64,000 nt of DNA from the NCBI GenBank assembly GCA_964454015.1, contig CAYVQF010000022.1, forward strand, positions 1 through 64,000, in the 5' to 3' direction. Numbering within the stretch: position 1 is the first letter of the stretch; each line of letters starts with the position of its first letter. Positions 1 through 8,245 of the stretch are shown piece by piece. This stretch comes from CAYVQF01 sp964454015 (lineage in GTDB: Bacteria > Myxococcota_A > Bradymonadia > UBA4248). Under the pieces are notes generated by a model. The model made no database searches and was not told the origin of the DNA. It saw nothing but the letters and a program-made list of their open reading frames with translations. The translations under genes and the position numbers were made by a program.

Positions 1-66
1 ACAATAATTCACAACGAGCAAGCCCCATGCCGGCTTTGGTCGTGGATTGTGGCGAGGCCGCGTCCC

Positions 67-95
67 TTGCCAGGGGCGCCGCAAGTCGGGACAAT
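67..95 (+). promoter_or_regulatory. candidate sigma70-type promoter for the RNB exonuclease
   Basis: TTGCCA (67-72), a 17-bp spacer and GACAAT (90-95) match the -35 and -10 consensus at 5/6 and 4/6. A start near 102 would give a leader of about 50 nt before the ATG at 153. Nothing else recognisable lies in bases 1-152. Pattern match only. Confidence 0.5.
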
Positions 96-152
96 GACCC
101 TGACGGCACGTAGGGCGAAGGGAGCCGGCCTCCCTAAAGGATAAGTTTGCGC

Positions 153-1949
153 ATGGATCGACTTTTATTGAATCAACTCGTGGAAGTCATCGAGGGACGC
201 GGTCGGCGCTGGCTCAAGTCGCTCTTTACCACCGCGCCCACTCCAGATGGGGTGGCGCTCGATGCCTTTGCACCAGGTACCATCGGGGTGCTCGCCGACG
301 GGGAGGAGGGGCGGCGTTTCGTCTCCTACGCCAAGCCTGGGACGGCACGCGCCGGCCTGCTGCGCATCCTGCAAGCCCACGGCGTGCGTACGGCGTTCCC
401 ACCGGCCGTCGAGGCCGAGGCTGCGGCGTGGCTCGCCGCGCCTGGTATCGACGACCCGAGCTTGGTGGACCTGAGCCATCTCCCCTTTGTCACCATCGAC
501 AACGAAGACTCGCGAGATCTCGATCAGGCGCTCTACATCGAGACGCAGGCCAGCGCCCCCGTGGCCGCCGACGCGAATGTTGCTTATGTGGTCTGGTATG
601 CCCTGGCCGATGCGGCCTACTACGTGCGCCCCGGCACGGCCCTCTACGAAGAGGCCCTGCTGCGCGGCACCAGCGTCTACTTGCCCGGCCTGAGCGTTCC
701 CATGCTGCCCGAGGTTCTGAGCAACGACCTGGTCTCCCTCAACCCCGAGGTACACCGGCGGGCGATGGTCTTTGCCATCCAAGTCGATGCGGCCGGGCAA
801 GTGCTGCGCACGGAGATCATGCGCGGGCGCATCTTGAGCCGGGCCAAGTTGAGCTACGATGGGGTGCAGGTCTTGCACGACACGCCGGCTCTGTCGCCCC
901 TGAGTGGACAGGCGTACACGCCCAGCCTCCTGCTGTTGGGCGAAGTGGGGGCGATCCTCATGGCCGCGGCGAAGGCCCGCAACGTGGTGACCTTCAACCG
1001 GGTCGATCTCGAGGTGCGGCTCAACGCTGATGGTTCGCGTTTCACCCTCGGCCTGGAGAACCGCAACGCCGTGTCGCGCTGGAACGAGCAGATTTCCCTG
1101 TTGTGCAACATCGAAGGGGCGCGCTTCATGTTGGAGGGAGAAGACGACGGCGAGAACCAGGCCATCTACCGCATTCACCAGTCGCCCGGTGCCCACTCCC
1201 TCGGCGAGCTGCGGGTGCTCATCGACGAGCTGGTGCGGGCCCACGGTCTGCGTCCCAGCGCCTGGGGGTGGCGCCAGGCTTCGGAGTCCTTGGCGGATTA
1301 CCTGGAGCGGCTCCCCATGACGGGGCAGAGTGAGCGCTTGCGGGCGGCGATCGAGCGGCAGATCTTGCTCATCCACCGCCGCTCGGTCTTTTCGCCTGAG
1401 CCGGGCGAGCACTATGCCCTCGGGGTCAATCCCTACTGCCGCTTCTCTTCGCCCATGCGGGAGATCGTCGGCGTCTTCACCCACCGCGAGGCCTATCAGA
1501 AGTTGGGCATCGCTCTGGCGGTGCCCGACAGTGCTTATGACACAGCGCTGCGCACCTCGGTGATCGACGCGGCGAACCGGGCGCGCCAGATTCAGCGCAA
1601 CGTGTCCAAGGCGGTGGACACTTTGGCGGTGGAGCAGGTCATGGGCGAAGATCTGGCTGAGCCTGTGGCGACGCGTCCGCGCTATGTCGGGACCATCCTC
1701 GGGATGAAAGCGACCTCACTCTATGTGCGCCTCGATGACCCTCCGGTGGAGCTCAAGGTCCACTACCGGGACATCGAACGGGTGTGCAACACGGAGCTGC
1801 GCTTGGACAAAGCGCAGGTGGTCCTCAGTGACGCTGCGGGGCAGACGCTCTACCGCGTCGGGGACCCCATCGTGCTGCGGGTCGACGCCTACAATCCGCA
1901 GCGGCGCAAGTGGTCGGTGATCCCCGTGCTGGAGGAGGTGGATCTCTAA
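153..1949 (+). CDS. RNB-domain 3'-5' exoribonuclease (RNase II/R superfamily)
   Basis: Predicted cytoplasmic exoribonuclease that degrades single-stranded RNA. The RNB catalytic domain opens with the acidic cluster IDNEDSRDLDQAL at about residues 115-127, which supplies the metal-binding Asp residues; the last acid of the usual DxDD cluster is Gln here. The C-terminal 80 residues look like an S1-type beta barrel. At 598 aa it is closer to RNase II than to full RNase R, and no clear N-terminal cold-shock domains are visible. I chose ATG 153 over the in-frame TTG 147 because AAAGGA lies only about 4 nt from the TTG but a workable distance from the ATG. It converges with the antiporter operon, and the two stop codons overlap (1946-1949). 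Whether it is RNase II- or R-like is not settled. Confidence 0.9.
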   Translation: MDRLLLNQLVEVIEGRGRRWLKSLFTTAPTPDGVALDAFAPGTIGVLADGEEGRRFVSYAKPGTARAGLLRILQAHGVRTAFPPAVEAEAAAWLAAPGIDDPSLVDLSHLPFVTIDNEDSRDLDQALYIETQASAPVAADANVAYVVWYALADAAYYVRPGTALYEEALLRGTSVYLPGLSVPMLPEVLSNDLVSLNPEVHRRAMVFAIQVDAAGQVLRTEIMRGRILSRAKLSYDGVQVLHDTPALSPLSGQAYTPSLLLLGEVGAILMAAAKARNVVTFNRVDLEVRLNADGSRFTLGLENRNAVSRWNEQISLLCNIEGARFMLEGEDDGENQAIYRIHQSPGAHSLGELRVLIDELVRAHGLRPSAWGWRQASESLADYLERLPMTGQSERLRAAIERQILLIHRRSVFSPEPGEHYALGVNPYCRFSSPMREIVGVFTHREAYQKLGIALAVPDSAYDTALRTSVIDAANRARQIQRNVSKAVDTLAVEQVMGEDLAEPVATRPRYVGTILGMKATSLYVRLDDPPVELKVHYRDIERVCNTELRLDKAQVVLSDAAGQTLYRVGDPIVLRVDAYNPQRRKWSVIPVLEEVDL

Positions 1950-3541
1950 GGGGCTTCGGGGGGAAGACCTGGGTCCTTGCAGTCGCCGGTCATGCTGCCA
2001 CAGAACCAGTGTCCGAAGCGTTCGGCCGTGGCGGCGGCATAGGCCACGGGGAAGCCCCCGGCGTCGGCGATGCGTTGGGCGTCGGCGTCTTCGAAGACGC
2101 GGACATAGGTGGGGACGCCGCCGACCCGATTCAGGAGGCTGACGCTGTCTTCTACACGGCGGAGCACGGAGATGATGGCGAGGGCTTGGGTGGCGCTGGC
2201 CCTCGCCAATACGGTGGCCGAGGCGGCGTCGCCACGGATCACCGTGACCCCACGCGCTTTGAGCTTGGCGACGATGCCTGGGTCGTCCTCGATGACCACC
2301 ACGTCATGCTGGGACTGCTCGAGCAAGTCCAGCATGGTGAAGCCGAGCTCGCCGCAGCCGGCCATGAGGACATGGCCACTTTTGGGGAGGGGATCGGCCA
2401 TGCGGGTGGAGGGGTGCCAGCGGATCAAGGTCTCGATGATCACCCGGTGGGTGAAAAAGGGCGTGGCCAACATGGTGAGCAGGGTGACCATGGTGAGGAG
2501 GCCGAGGTCGTCGAGGCTGAGGACGCCAGAGGCGACGCCGACCACCCCGACGATGATGGAGAACTCGCTGGTCTGGGCGAGGAGGAGTCCGCTCTCGAGG
2601 GCGCCGCGGGCGGACATGCCGGCACGTTCAGCGATCCAGGCGACCAGCGGGGGCGTGACGAGCAGGACCAGGGCGCACAGGCCGAGGACCGTAGGCCAAG
2701 CGGAGAGCTGGGGGATGGGGACGAAGAAACCCAGGCTGACGAAGAAGAGGGCCATGAAGAAGTTGGTCAGGGTGTTGAGCTGACCGCGGACCAGGCCATG
2801 GACCGGGAAGGCCGAGACCGAGACGCCTGCCGTGAAGGCGCCCACGACCAGGGGCAGATCGAGCTGGTAGGCGAGGCCGAGGAAGAGAAAGAGGACGCTG
2901 AGGAGGATGAGGAGGAGGGTCTCGTCGTCTTGTTTGCGGCGCAGGAGGAGCCATGGCGAGAGCCAGCGGAGGAAGACCAGGGTCATGGCCACGAGCACCA
3001 CCAGACCGCCAAGGGCGCCTTGCAGTCCCTGGACCCGCTGTTGGGAGCCTTCGATGAGGGCGATGGCGACCAGGAGGATGACGTCCTGGACCAGGAGCAC
3101 GCCGACGAGAAGCTGGGCGAAGGGTTCGAAGAATTGCCGCCGTTGCTGGAGGAGGCGCACGACGACCAGGGTGGAGGAGACGGCGATGGCGAGGCCAAAA
3201 TAGAGGGCAACGGTGACGCTGCGGCCGAGGAGATAGGCCAAGCCCATCCCCAGGGCGCCGAGGACGAGGAATTGGATGATGCCGATCTGTACGGCTGTGG
3301 CGCCGCGGCGGCCAATACGCCCTGGGCTGAGTTCCGTGCCGGAGTGGAAGACGAGGAAAGTCAGGCCGAGGAGGAAGGCATCGTTGGCGACCTCGGGGTC
3401 GATGGCGGCGACGTCTCGCAGGCCGATGGCGTTGAGGCCGATGCCCATGAGCAGCAAAGTGGCTACGGCAGGGAGATTGAAAGCGCGGGCGAGGGTCCAG
3501 GCGAGGGCGGCTGCCAAGAGGAGGAGGGTGATGGTGATCAT
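1946..3541 (-). CDS. CPA2-family cation/proton antiporter with TrkA-N domain (distal copy)
   Basis: Predicted inner-membrane K+ or Na+/H+ antiporter of the KefB/KefC type. The N-terminal ~380 residues form a run of about a dozen hydrophobic segments. A cytoplasmic RCK/TrkA-N Rossmann domain follows, with an intact dinucleotide-binding loop GCGELG and a downstream acidic residue in VVVIEDD. Its ATG overlaps the stop codon of the preceding antiporter as ATGA (3538-3541), so the two are translationally coupled and may form a mixed complex (inference). It is the last gene of the minus-strand operon starting at 8085. Ion specificity cannot be read from the sequence. Confidence 0.9.
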   Translation of the reverse strand: MITITLLLLAAALAWTLARAFNLPAVATLLLMGIGLNAIGLRDVAAIDPEVANDAFLLGLTFLVFHSGTELSPGRIGRRGATAVQIGIIQFLVLGALGMGLAYLLGRSVTVALYFGLAIAVSSTLVVVRLLQQRRQFFEPFAQLLVGVLLVQDVILLVAIALIEGSQQRVQGLQGALGGLVVLVAMTLVFLRWLSPWLLLRRKQDDETLLLILLSVLFLFLGLAYQLDLPLVVGAFTAGVSVSAFPVHGLVRGQLNTLTNFFMALFFVSLGFFVPIPQLSAWPTVLGLCALVLLVTPPLVAWIAERAGMSARGALESGLLLAQTSEFSIIVGVVGVASGVLSLDDLGLLTMVTLLTMLATPFFTHRVIIETLIRWHPSTRMADPLPKSGHVLMAGCGELGFTMLDLLEQSQHDVVVIEDDPGIVAKLKARGVTVIRGDAASATVLARASATQALAIISVLRRVEDSVSLLNRVGGVPTYVRVFEDADAQRIADAGGFPVAYAAATAERFGHWFCGSMTGDCKDPGLPPEAP

Positions 3542-5193
3542 GGGCGCAAGACTCCTGCGGCGCTGAGGGCCTGTTGGAGGCGCTGGGCGCCACAGGCTTT
3601 GGAGTCGAGCAAGTAGTCCACACCGATGCGCTCCAGCTCCTCGACGACGAAGGCGTCGAAGGCATGGATGGCGCTGGGGAGGCCATGTCGTTGGGCTTGC
3701 CAGGCCAGGAGGATATTGGCGTCCTCGATCTGGAGGGCGCTGATGAGCATCTTGGCCCGCGCGAGGCCAGCTTCCTCCAAGACGGACATGTGCTCGGCGC
3801 TGCCCTGCATGCGCCGACAGGGGAGATCGCGGAGCTTCTGTGGGTCCGTGTCGATGGCCAGCACGGCCTGGCCTTGGCCGTGGAGGATCTCCACGATGCG
3901 TCGCCCGAGAGAGTTCATGCCGACCACGAGGATGTGATCGCTCAGTGTGGCTGCGGGTGGGTCCTCGTCGAAGTCCTTGGCCGCGAAGATGCGCAGCAGA
4001 CCGACGCGCCGCGCCAGGGCGTAGAGCTGGTGGTTATAAAGGATCATGTAGGATGAGAGGATGATGGTGCTCAAACCGATGACGGCGATGAGCGAGAGGA
4101 TGGCCGGCTCGATGAGGCCGGCGCTGAGGCCGACGGCGGCAAAGACGAAGGAGAACTCACTGATCTGCGCGACGGTGACGCTGGTCAAGAACGCCGTGCG
4201 CTCGCTGTAGCCGCCGAGGCTGATGATGATCATGAAGATCAGCGGATTGCCGATGAGGACGAAGAGGCTCAAGACGACGGCGGGCCACCAGTTGTCGGCG
4301 GCCGAGACGGGATCCATCTGGGCCCCCAGGGCGATGAAGAAGACCGCCGTGAAGAAGTTCATCAGGGGGTGGATGCGGCGGCGCAGATCGTGGGCGCATT
4401 TGAGCTGCGCCAGCGCCATGCCGGCCAAGAAAGCGCCGATTTCCGGCGAGAGGTTGAGCAAGTGGGCCAGCTCTACCATGACGAGACACCAAGTCAGGCT
4501 CCAGACGAAGAGCAGCTCTGCCGAGCGGGCGGCCCAGGCAAATGGGCGGGGGAGGATGAAACGGCTGGCGACGATGACCAGGACCAGCAAGACCATCATG
4601 CCACCAAAGGCCTTGGCCAGAGCCCACCAAGAGACCCCCTCGGTGGCATCCCCAAGGCCGGCGAGGAGGGTGAGGGCGACGATGACCACCAGGTCCTGGA
4701 CCAAGAAAATGCCGACGGCGATACGACCGTAGAGGCTGTCGAGCTCCTTCTTCTGGTCGAGGAGCTTGACCACGACGACCGTGGACGAGAAGGTCAGCGC
4801 CGTGGCGAGAAAGAGGGAGGTCATGCTGTCGAAGCCGAGCAAGAGGCAGAGCGCGTAGCCGCCAGCGGCGGTAAAGAGCACCTGGCCCAAGCCGGCGATG
4901 ACCGCCACTTTGCCGACGTCGCGGATCTTCTCCAGGCTGAGCTCGAGCCCCACGAGGAAGAGCAGCAGCACGATGCCGACCTCGCCGATGAGGCCCACCA
5001 CCTGATTGGTTTGGGTGCCGTCGAGACCGCTCGCTGCGCCCAAGTGAATGAAGCCGAAGATCGGACCCACCACCAAGCCCGCCAGGAGGTAGGAGACGAC
5101 CGTTGGGACGCTCAGGCGCCGCGCCACCAAGACGATGGCCGTGGCGCTGAGGATCATGATGCCGAGGGAGAAGAGGAGATCGATGTTCTGCAA
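3538..5193 (-). CDS. CPA2-family cation/proton antiporter with TrkA-N-like domain (proximal copy)
   Basis: 551-aa predicted inner-membrane antiporter paralogous to the next gene. Membrane domain first (start MQNIDLLFSLG), then an RCK-like domain beginning near ILVVGMNSLGRRI. The glycine loop reads GMNSLG rather than GxGxxG, so nucleotide binding may be altered compared with the distal copy. The start is TTG at 5193, supported by GGAG 5 nt upstream; the next in-frame ATG would remove the first 12 residues. It lies 19 nt downstream of the M74-HEAT gene, so the two are probably co-transcribed. Assignment to CPA2 is secure; substrate is unknown. Confidence 0.9.
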   Translation of the reverse strand: MQNIDLLFSLGIMILSATAIVLVARRLSVPTVVSYLLAGLVVGPIFGFIHLGAASGLDGTQTNQVVGLIGEVGIVLLLFLVGLELSLEKIRDVGKVAVIAGLGQVLFTAAGGYALCLLLGFDSMTSLFLATALTFSSTVVVVKLLDQKKELDSLYGRIAVGIFLVQDLVVIVALTLLAGLGDATEGVSWWALAKAFGGMMVLLVLVIVASRFILPRPFAWAARSAELLFVWSLTWCLVMVELAHLLNLSPEIGAFLAGMALAQLKCAHDLRRRIHPLMNFFTAVFFIALGAQMDPVSAADNWWPAVVLSLFVLIGNPLIFMIIISLGGYSERTAFLTSVTVAQISEFSFVFAAVGLSAGLIEPAILSLIAVIGLSTIILSSYMILYNHQLYALARRVGLLRIFAAKDFDEDPPAATLSDHILVVGMNSLGRRIVEILHGQGQAVLAIDTDPQKLRDLPCRRMQGSAEHMSVLEEAGLARAKMLISALQIEDANILLAWQAQRHGLPSAIHAFDAFVVEELERIGVDYLLDSKACGAQRLQQALSAAGVLRP

Positions 5194-5212
5194 AGATGCT
5201 CCAGCGTCGGGG

Positions 5213-6808
5213 TCAGGGGAGGAAGAGGGGCTGGTTCAGGTGCCACCATTTGCGCCACGCGGCTTGGCGATCGCCTGGCTTGGCGTGGGCAGCGACCCAA
5301 TGTCCGGTCATGGCGGTCAGGAGAAATTCAGCGTTGGCCGACAGCGCCTCAGCGCCATCGGTGATGCTATCGATGAGCGCCGGCACGGCAGTGTAGTCAT
5401 CGAGGCCGCTGATGGATAGGCCGCCATCACGAAAAGCTTCCATGAGCCAGTCGGCGCGCGAGGTGCCCCGCTTTTCCGCCCACCAGGCTCGCCAGAACGC
5501 GGTCGGGGCTTGGTTCTCAGGGGGTTGCTGCGCCGTTGCGGCAACCAAGGCCTGCTGGGCCTGTTGCTGGACGCAGGCTGTTGGCGCGTCGAGCAGCCCC
5601 ACGAGGTAGGGGATGATCTGCTCTGGAGGAAGGCGCGCGAGGCTGCGAGCGGCCTGGCACGCCTGCTCGCCATCGCCGCGCGCCACGGCGGTGAGCCAGG
5701 CTGGGGCCCAGGGGTGGCCCGTCTGGGCGGCCCAGTCGAGGAGTCGAGGTGCCAGGGGCGTGTCGCGCTTCTGCTGCCACACCCGCAACAAGGGCGTAAA
5801 AGACTGGGCGTTGACTCCCGTGGCCTGGAGCGCGTCGCGGGTCGCGTCGCTCAGCTCTGGGTCAGTGAGCAGCGGGATGAGGGCCGGGGCGGCGCTGGGG
5901 TGGGCGATGGTCTGGATTCTGGCGAGGAGCAGGAGGCGGTCTTCGCCACTCGCCGTGGCGAGGGCAGCACCGAGGGCCTGGGCGTGTGGGGCGAGCTCGC
6001 GCGACGTGCGTTGGACCCACGACCAGTGCGGCGGGCGGTCTTGACAGCCGGCCAGGCGATCCTCGACGGAGCAGTAGACGCGGAGGTGGTAATGGTCGTC
6101 GTGGGGGGCGCTGTCCGATGGTTGCCTGAGCACCCGCGCCGCCCGCCGCCGCAGGCGAGGGTCGGCGCCCGAATCGCGGGCGTGGATCAGGAGAAGAACG
6201 CGCAAGGGTTCGTAAATAAAGAGGTACTGCAGGGATTGATCGTGGTCGCTCAGGAGGGTTTCCACCAACTCCCAGTTGCGCTGGAGGTCGAAAGTGCAGG
6301 CGCCATCGCAGCCGACACCGTTGGCGTCGAAGCGCACGAAGCGCTGGGCTTCGATGGGGTGGCCCTCTTGGTCGCGCATGAAGAAGGCGAGGTCGACGTC
6401 GCGGCCGTTGCGGTGGGAGCGATGGCGGCGAATGTCGCCGCCCTCTTGGTTGGAGAGATCGCCCAGCATGAGGCGGGGTCCCGGGGCGCGGCGTTGGAGG
6501 GCTTCAGCCGTGCTTTGGAGTACTTCCGTGAGGGAGCGCGCGCCGAAGTGGCTCTGGCGGCGCCGATGGGTGGGCAGTTGGGCGAGGGCTTGGCCGTCGC
6601 GATCGATGGGGATGCCTTGCTGGAGGCGGCCGGTGGAGGTGTTGCCAATGGAGAGGCCGGGGCCATCGGGCGGGGTGAGGAGGGCGGTGAGCGGGCTGGT
6701 GGGTGGCGTCAGTGGGTCGTCGGCCAGGAGCCAAGGCGGCGCTAGGGCGAGGAGGGCCAGGGCGAGGAGGACGAGGAATGGGGGCGTCGCGGCTGGGCGA
6801 TGGGTCAT
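5213..6808 (-). CDS. M74 (MepA-like) murein endopeptidase fused to HEAT-like repeats
   Basis: Exported protein of 531 aa. An N-terminal hydrophobic signal sequence ends near PPWLLADD. The peptidase domain carries MepA-type zinc motifs RSHRNGRDVDL and DDHYHLRV, which in the family cleave D-Ala-meso-DAP cross-links of peptidoglycan in the periplasm. The C-terminal ~220 residues are a set of helical repeats (for example HPSAAPALIPLL, IIPYLVGLLD) that look HEAT-like and are absent from enterobacterial MepA. The reading frame stays open far upstream, but the true start is ATG 6808, which overlaps the kinase stop as ATGA. Alternative view: the repeats may be a separate scaffold domain that merely recruits partners. 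Confidence 0.85.
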   Translation of the reverse strand: MTHRPAATPPFLVLLALALLALAPPWLLADDPLTPPTSPLTALLTPPDGPGLSIGNTSTGRLQQGIPIDRDGQALAQLPTHRRRQSHFGARSLTEVLQSTAEALQRRAPGPRLMLGDLSNQEGGDIRRHRSHRNGRDVDLAFFMRDQEGHPIEAQRFVRFDANGVGCDGACTFDLQRNWELVETLLSDHDQSLQYLFIYEPLRVLLLIHARDSGADPRLRRRAARVLRQPSDSAPHDDHYHLRVYCSVEDRLAGCQDRPPHWSWVQRTSRELAPHAQALGAALATASGEDRLLLLARIQTIAHPSAAPALIPLLTDPELSDATRDALQATGVNAQSFTPLLRVWQQKRDTPLAPRLLDWAAQTGHPWAPAWLTAVARGDGEQACQAARSLARLPPEQIIPYLVGLLDAPTACVQQQAQQALVAATAQQPPENQAPTAFWRAWWAEKRGTSRADWLMEAFRDGGLSISGLDDYTAVPALIDSITDGAEALSANAEFLLTAMTGHWVAAHAKPGDRQAAWRKWWHLNQPLFLP

Positions 6809-8085
6809 GAGGCGATGGGAGGGCGGTTCGGGGTCTGAAAGCGCACCTGGACGCGGGTGCCTAGGCCAGGGTTGCTGTGGATGTCGATGGCGCCGCCCAA
6901 GGCGTTGACGTAGTGCCAGACCAGGGTCAAGCCGAGGCCGCGGGAGGGGCCGGTCTTGGTGGTGAAGAAGGGCTCGAAGAGGAGGTCGTGCTGGTCCTCG
7001 GGGATGCCGACGCCCGTGTCGACGACGCTGAAGCCGAAGGCGGTGGAGGAGAGGAAGCTGCGCACTTCGAGGCGGTGGAAGGGTTTGGGGCGGGCCTCCA
7101 TGGCCTCGATGGCGTTGACCAGGAGGGCATAGCCGACCTGCCAGAGGCGAGCCGGCGAGGCGCGGAGCGGGAGCGGCTCGGAGGTCAAGTCGCGGTTGAG
7201 CTCTGCGTTGAGGTTGATGCGGTCTTCGAGATGGGTGCAGAGGGCGCGCAGGGTGTCGTTGAGATCGCAGAGGCGCTCGAGGCCACCGCTGTCGTGCCAG
7301 ACCTCGTTGAGGAGGCGCAGGTCCTGATTGAGGCGTGCGATGGCCTCGACCTGGTGGAAGGCGAGGCTCAAGTCTCGCTGGGCCCCTGGGTGGTTTTGGC
7401 AATGGGGGCGCAAGGCGGTGAGGGCGGCCAAGAGGTGGTCGAGGGGCTGTTGCAGGCTGGAGCACAGGGTGGCGCTGAAGTCGCCGAGGCGGCAGAAGTG
7501 GGCCGTGCGCTCCACGTGGCGCTGGTTGCGGTTGCGCTCCAGGCCCAAGGCGAGGAAGTCGGCGAAGGCTTGTAGGCGATCGATGTCATCGTCGTGGAAG
7601 GCGTTGCCCTGCTGGGAGGTGACGCCGATGGTGCCGAGCACTTGGCCTTCGAGGAGGATGGGGCAGACGATGCCGCTGGCGATGGTGTCGAGGCGGGCGC
7701 GGGCGACGCTGGCGGCGGGTGCGCTTTGGGGGTCAAAGGCCAAGGCGGCGCGGGTGGCCACGACCTCTCCGGTGAAGGAGCCGGCGATGGGGAGGCGGCG
7801 GTGGAGCATGGCCTCGGTGTGGCCCACGGCGGCGATGTAGAGGGCCTCGTGGCCTTCGACGCGGGTCACCGTGGCGCCGTCGGCGGCGAAGAGATCCCGG
7901 GCGAGGATGGCGGCGGTGCGGGCGATGGTATCGAGGTCGGTGCGATCGGCCAGCATGGCCAGGATGCGGCGATAAGCGTGGGCGGTGCGGGTGGCGCAGG
8001 GGGTGGATTGCGAGGGTGGACCTTGGCGCATGGGGCTACTTGGTTGTGGCGCGGCGCGGCGCCAGAGAGAAGCCATCTGGGCCAT
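6805..8085 (-). CDS. GAF-HATPase sensor protein, degenerate histidine kinase without phosphoacceptor His
   Basis: Cytoplasmic 426-aa sensor-like protein. A GAF domain spans about residues 40-185. The helix normally holding the HAHEINNPL-type phosphoacceptor follows, but here it reads LGDFSATLCSSLQQPL, with Ser209 where the His should be. The HATPase_c domain is complete: N box NAIEAM (from N324), G1 DTGVGIP (D356), F box LFEPFFTT and G2 GLGLTLVW. It may therefore bind ATP without autophosphorylating on the usual residue. No TM segment and no response regulator are nearby. It heads the operon with the murein endopeptidase and antiporters. The start is uncertain: a good promoter -10 overlaps ATG 8085, so ATG 8076 or ATG 8031 may be used. 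Confidence 0.85.
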   Translation of the reverse strand: MAQMASLWRRAAPQPSSPMRQGPPSQSTPCATRTAHAYRRILAMLADRTDLDTIARTAAILARDLFAADGATVTRVEGHEALYIAAVGHTEAMLHRRLPIAGSFTGEVVATRAALAFDPQSAPAASVARARLDTIASGIVCPILLEGQVLGTIGVTSQQGNAFHDDDIDRLQAFADFLALGLERNRNQRHVERTAHFCRLGDFSATLCSSLQQPLDHLLAALTALRPHCQNHPGAQRDLSLAFHQVEAIARLNQDLRLLNEVWHDSGGLERLCDLNDTLRALCTHLEDRINLNAELNRDLTSEPLPLRASPARLWQVGYALLVNAIEAMEARPKPFHRLEVRSFLSSTAFGFSVVDTGVGIPEDQHDLLFEPFFTTKTGPSRGLGLTLVWHYVNALGGAIDIHSNPGLGTRVQVRFQTPNRPPIAS

Positions 8086-8111
8086 GATAGCGGGGTGGGA
8101 GGTCCTGGCAA
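8084..8111 (-). promoter_or_regulatory. strong candidate promoter of the kinase-endopeptidase-antiporter operon
   Basis: On the minus strand TTGCCA (8111-8106), a 16-bp spacer and TATCAT (8089-8084) match both hexamers at 5/6. The -10 box runs into ATG 8085, so transcription from it would begin near 8077 and the first usable start would be internal or leaderless. Confidence 0.55.
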
Positions 8112-8169
8112 GGTGTGCGTCTCAGGCGATTGGCGCGGGAGGGGGTCCCGGTCGGCGTGAAATTTGGGG

Positions 8170-8198
8170 TGGCCATCGTGCTTTGCATTCGCTAAACT
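8170..8198 (+). promoter_or_regulatory. possible promoter of the serine protease gene
   Basis: TGGCCA (8170-8175), 17 bp, TAAACT (8193-8198), each 4/6 to consensus, about 48 bp before the ATG at 8246. The rest of the 8086-8245 divergent gap shows no other clear signal. Confidence 0.35.
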
Positions 8199-8245
8199 TT
8201 TGGGCAGTTGGCCCAGAGGCGCTCGGTAATGGGAGGTGTGAAGCC

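Noticed and set aside
165..1484. Minus-strand frame inside the RNB exonuclease gene
   Set aside because: Antisense shadow; no start context and no family, while the plus strand has intact RNB motifs.
1910..3616. Long open frame on the plus strand opposite the distal antiporter
   Set aside because: It is a GC-driven shadow with Asp/Glu/Gly-rich composition. The antisense frame codes a clear CPA2 antiporter with membrane segments and a Rossmann domain.
6808..7465. N-terminal extension of the M74-HEAT frame
   Set aside because: Pro/Arg-rich shadow of the kinase gene; signal peptide and ATGA overlap fix the start at 6808.
8170..8187. Sigma54 promoter (TGGC/TTGC) upstream of the serine protease
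   Set aside because: The GG and GC elements are about two bases too far apart for the invariant RpoN spacing.
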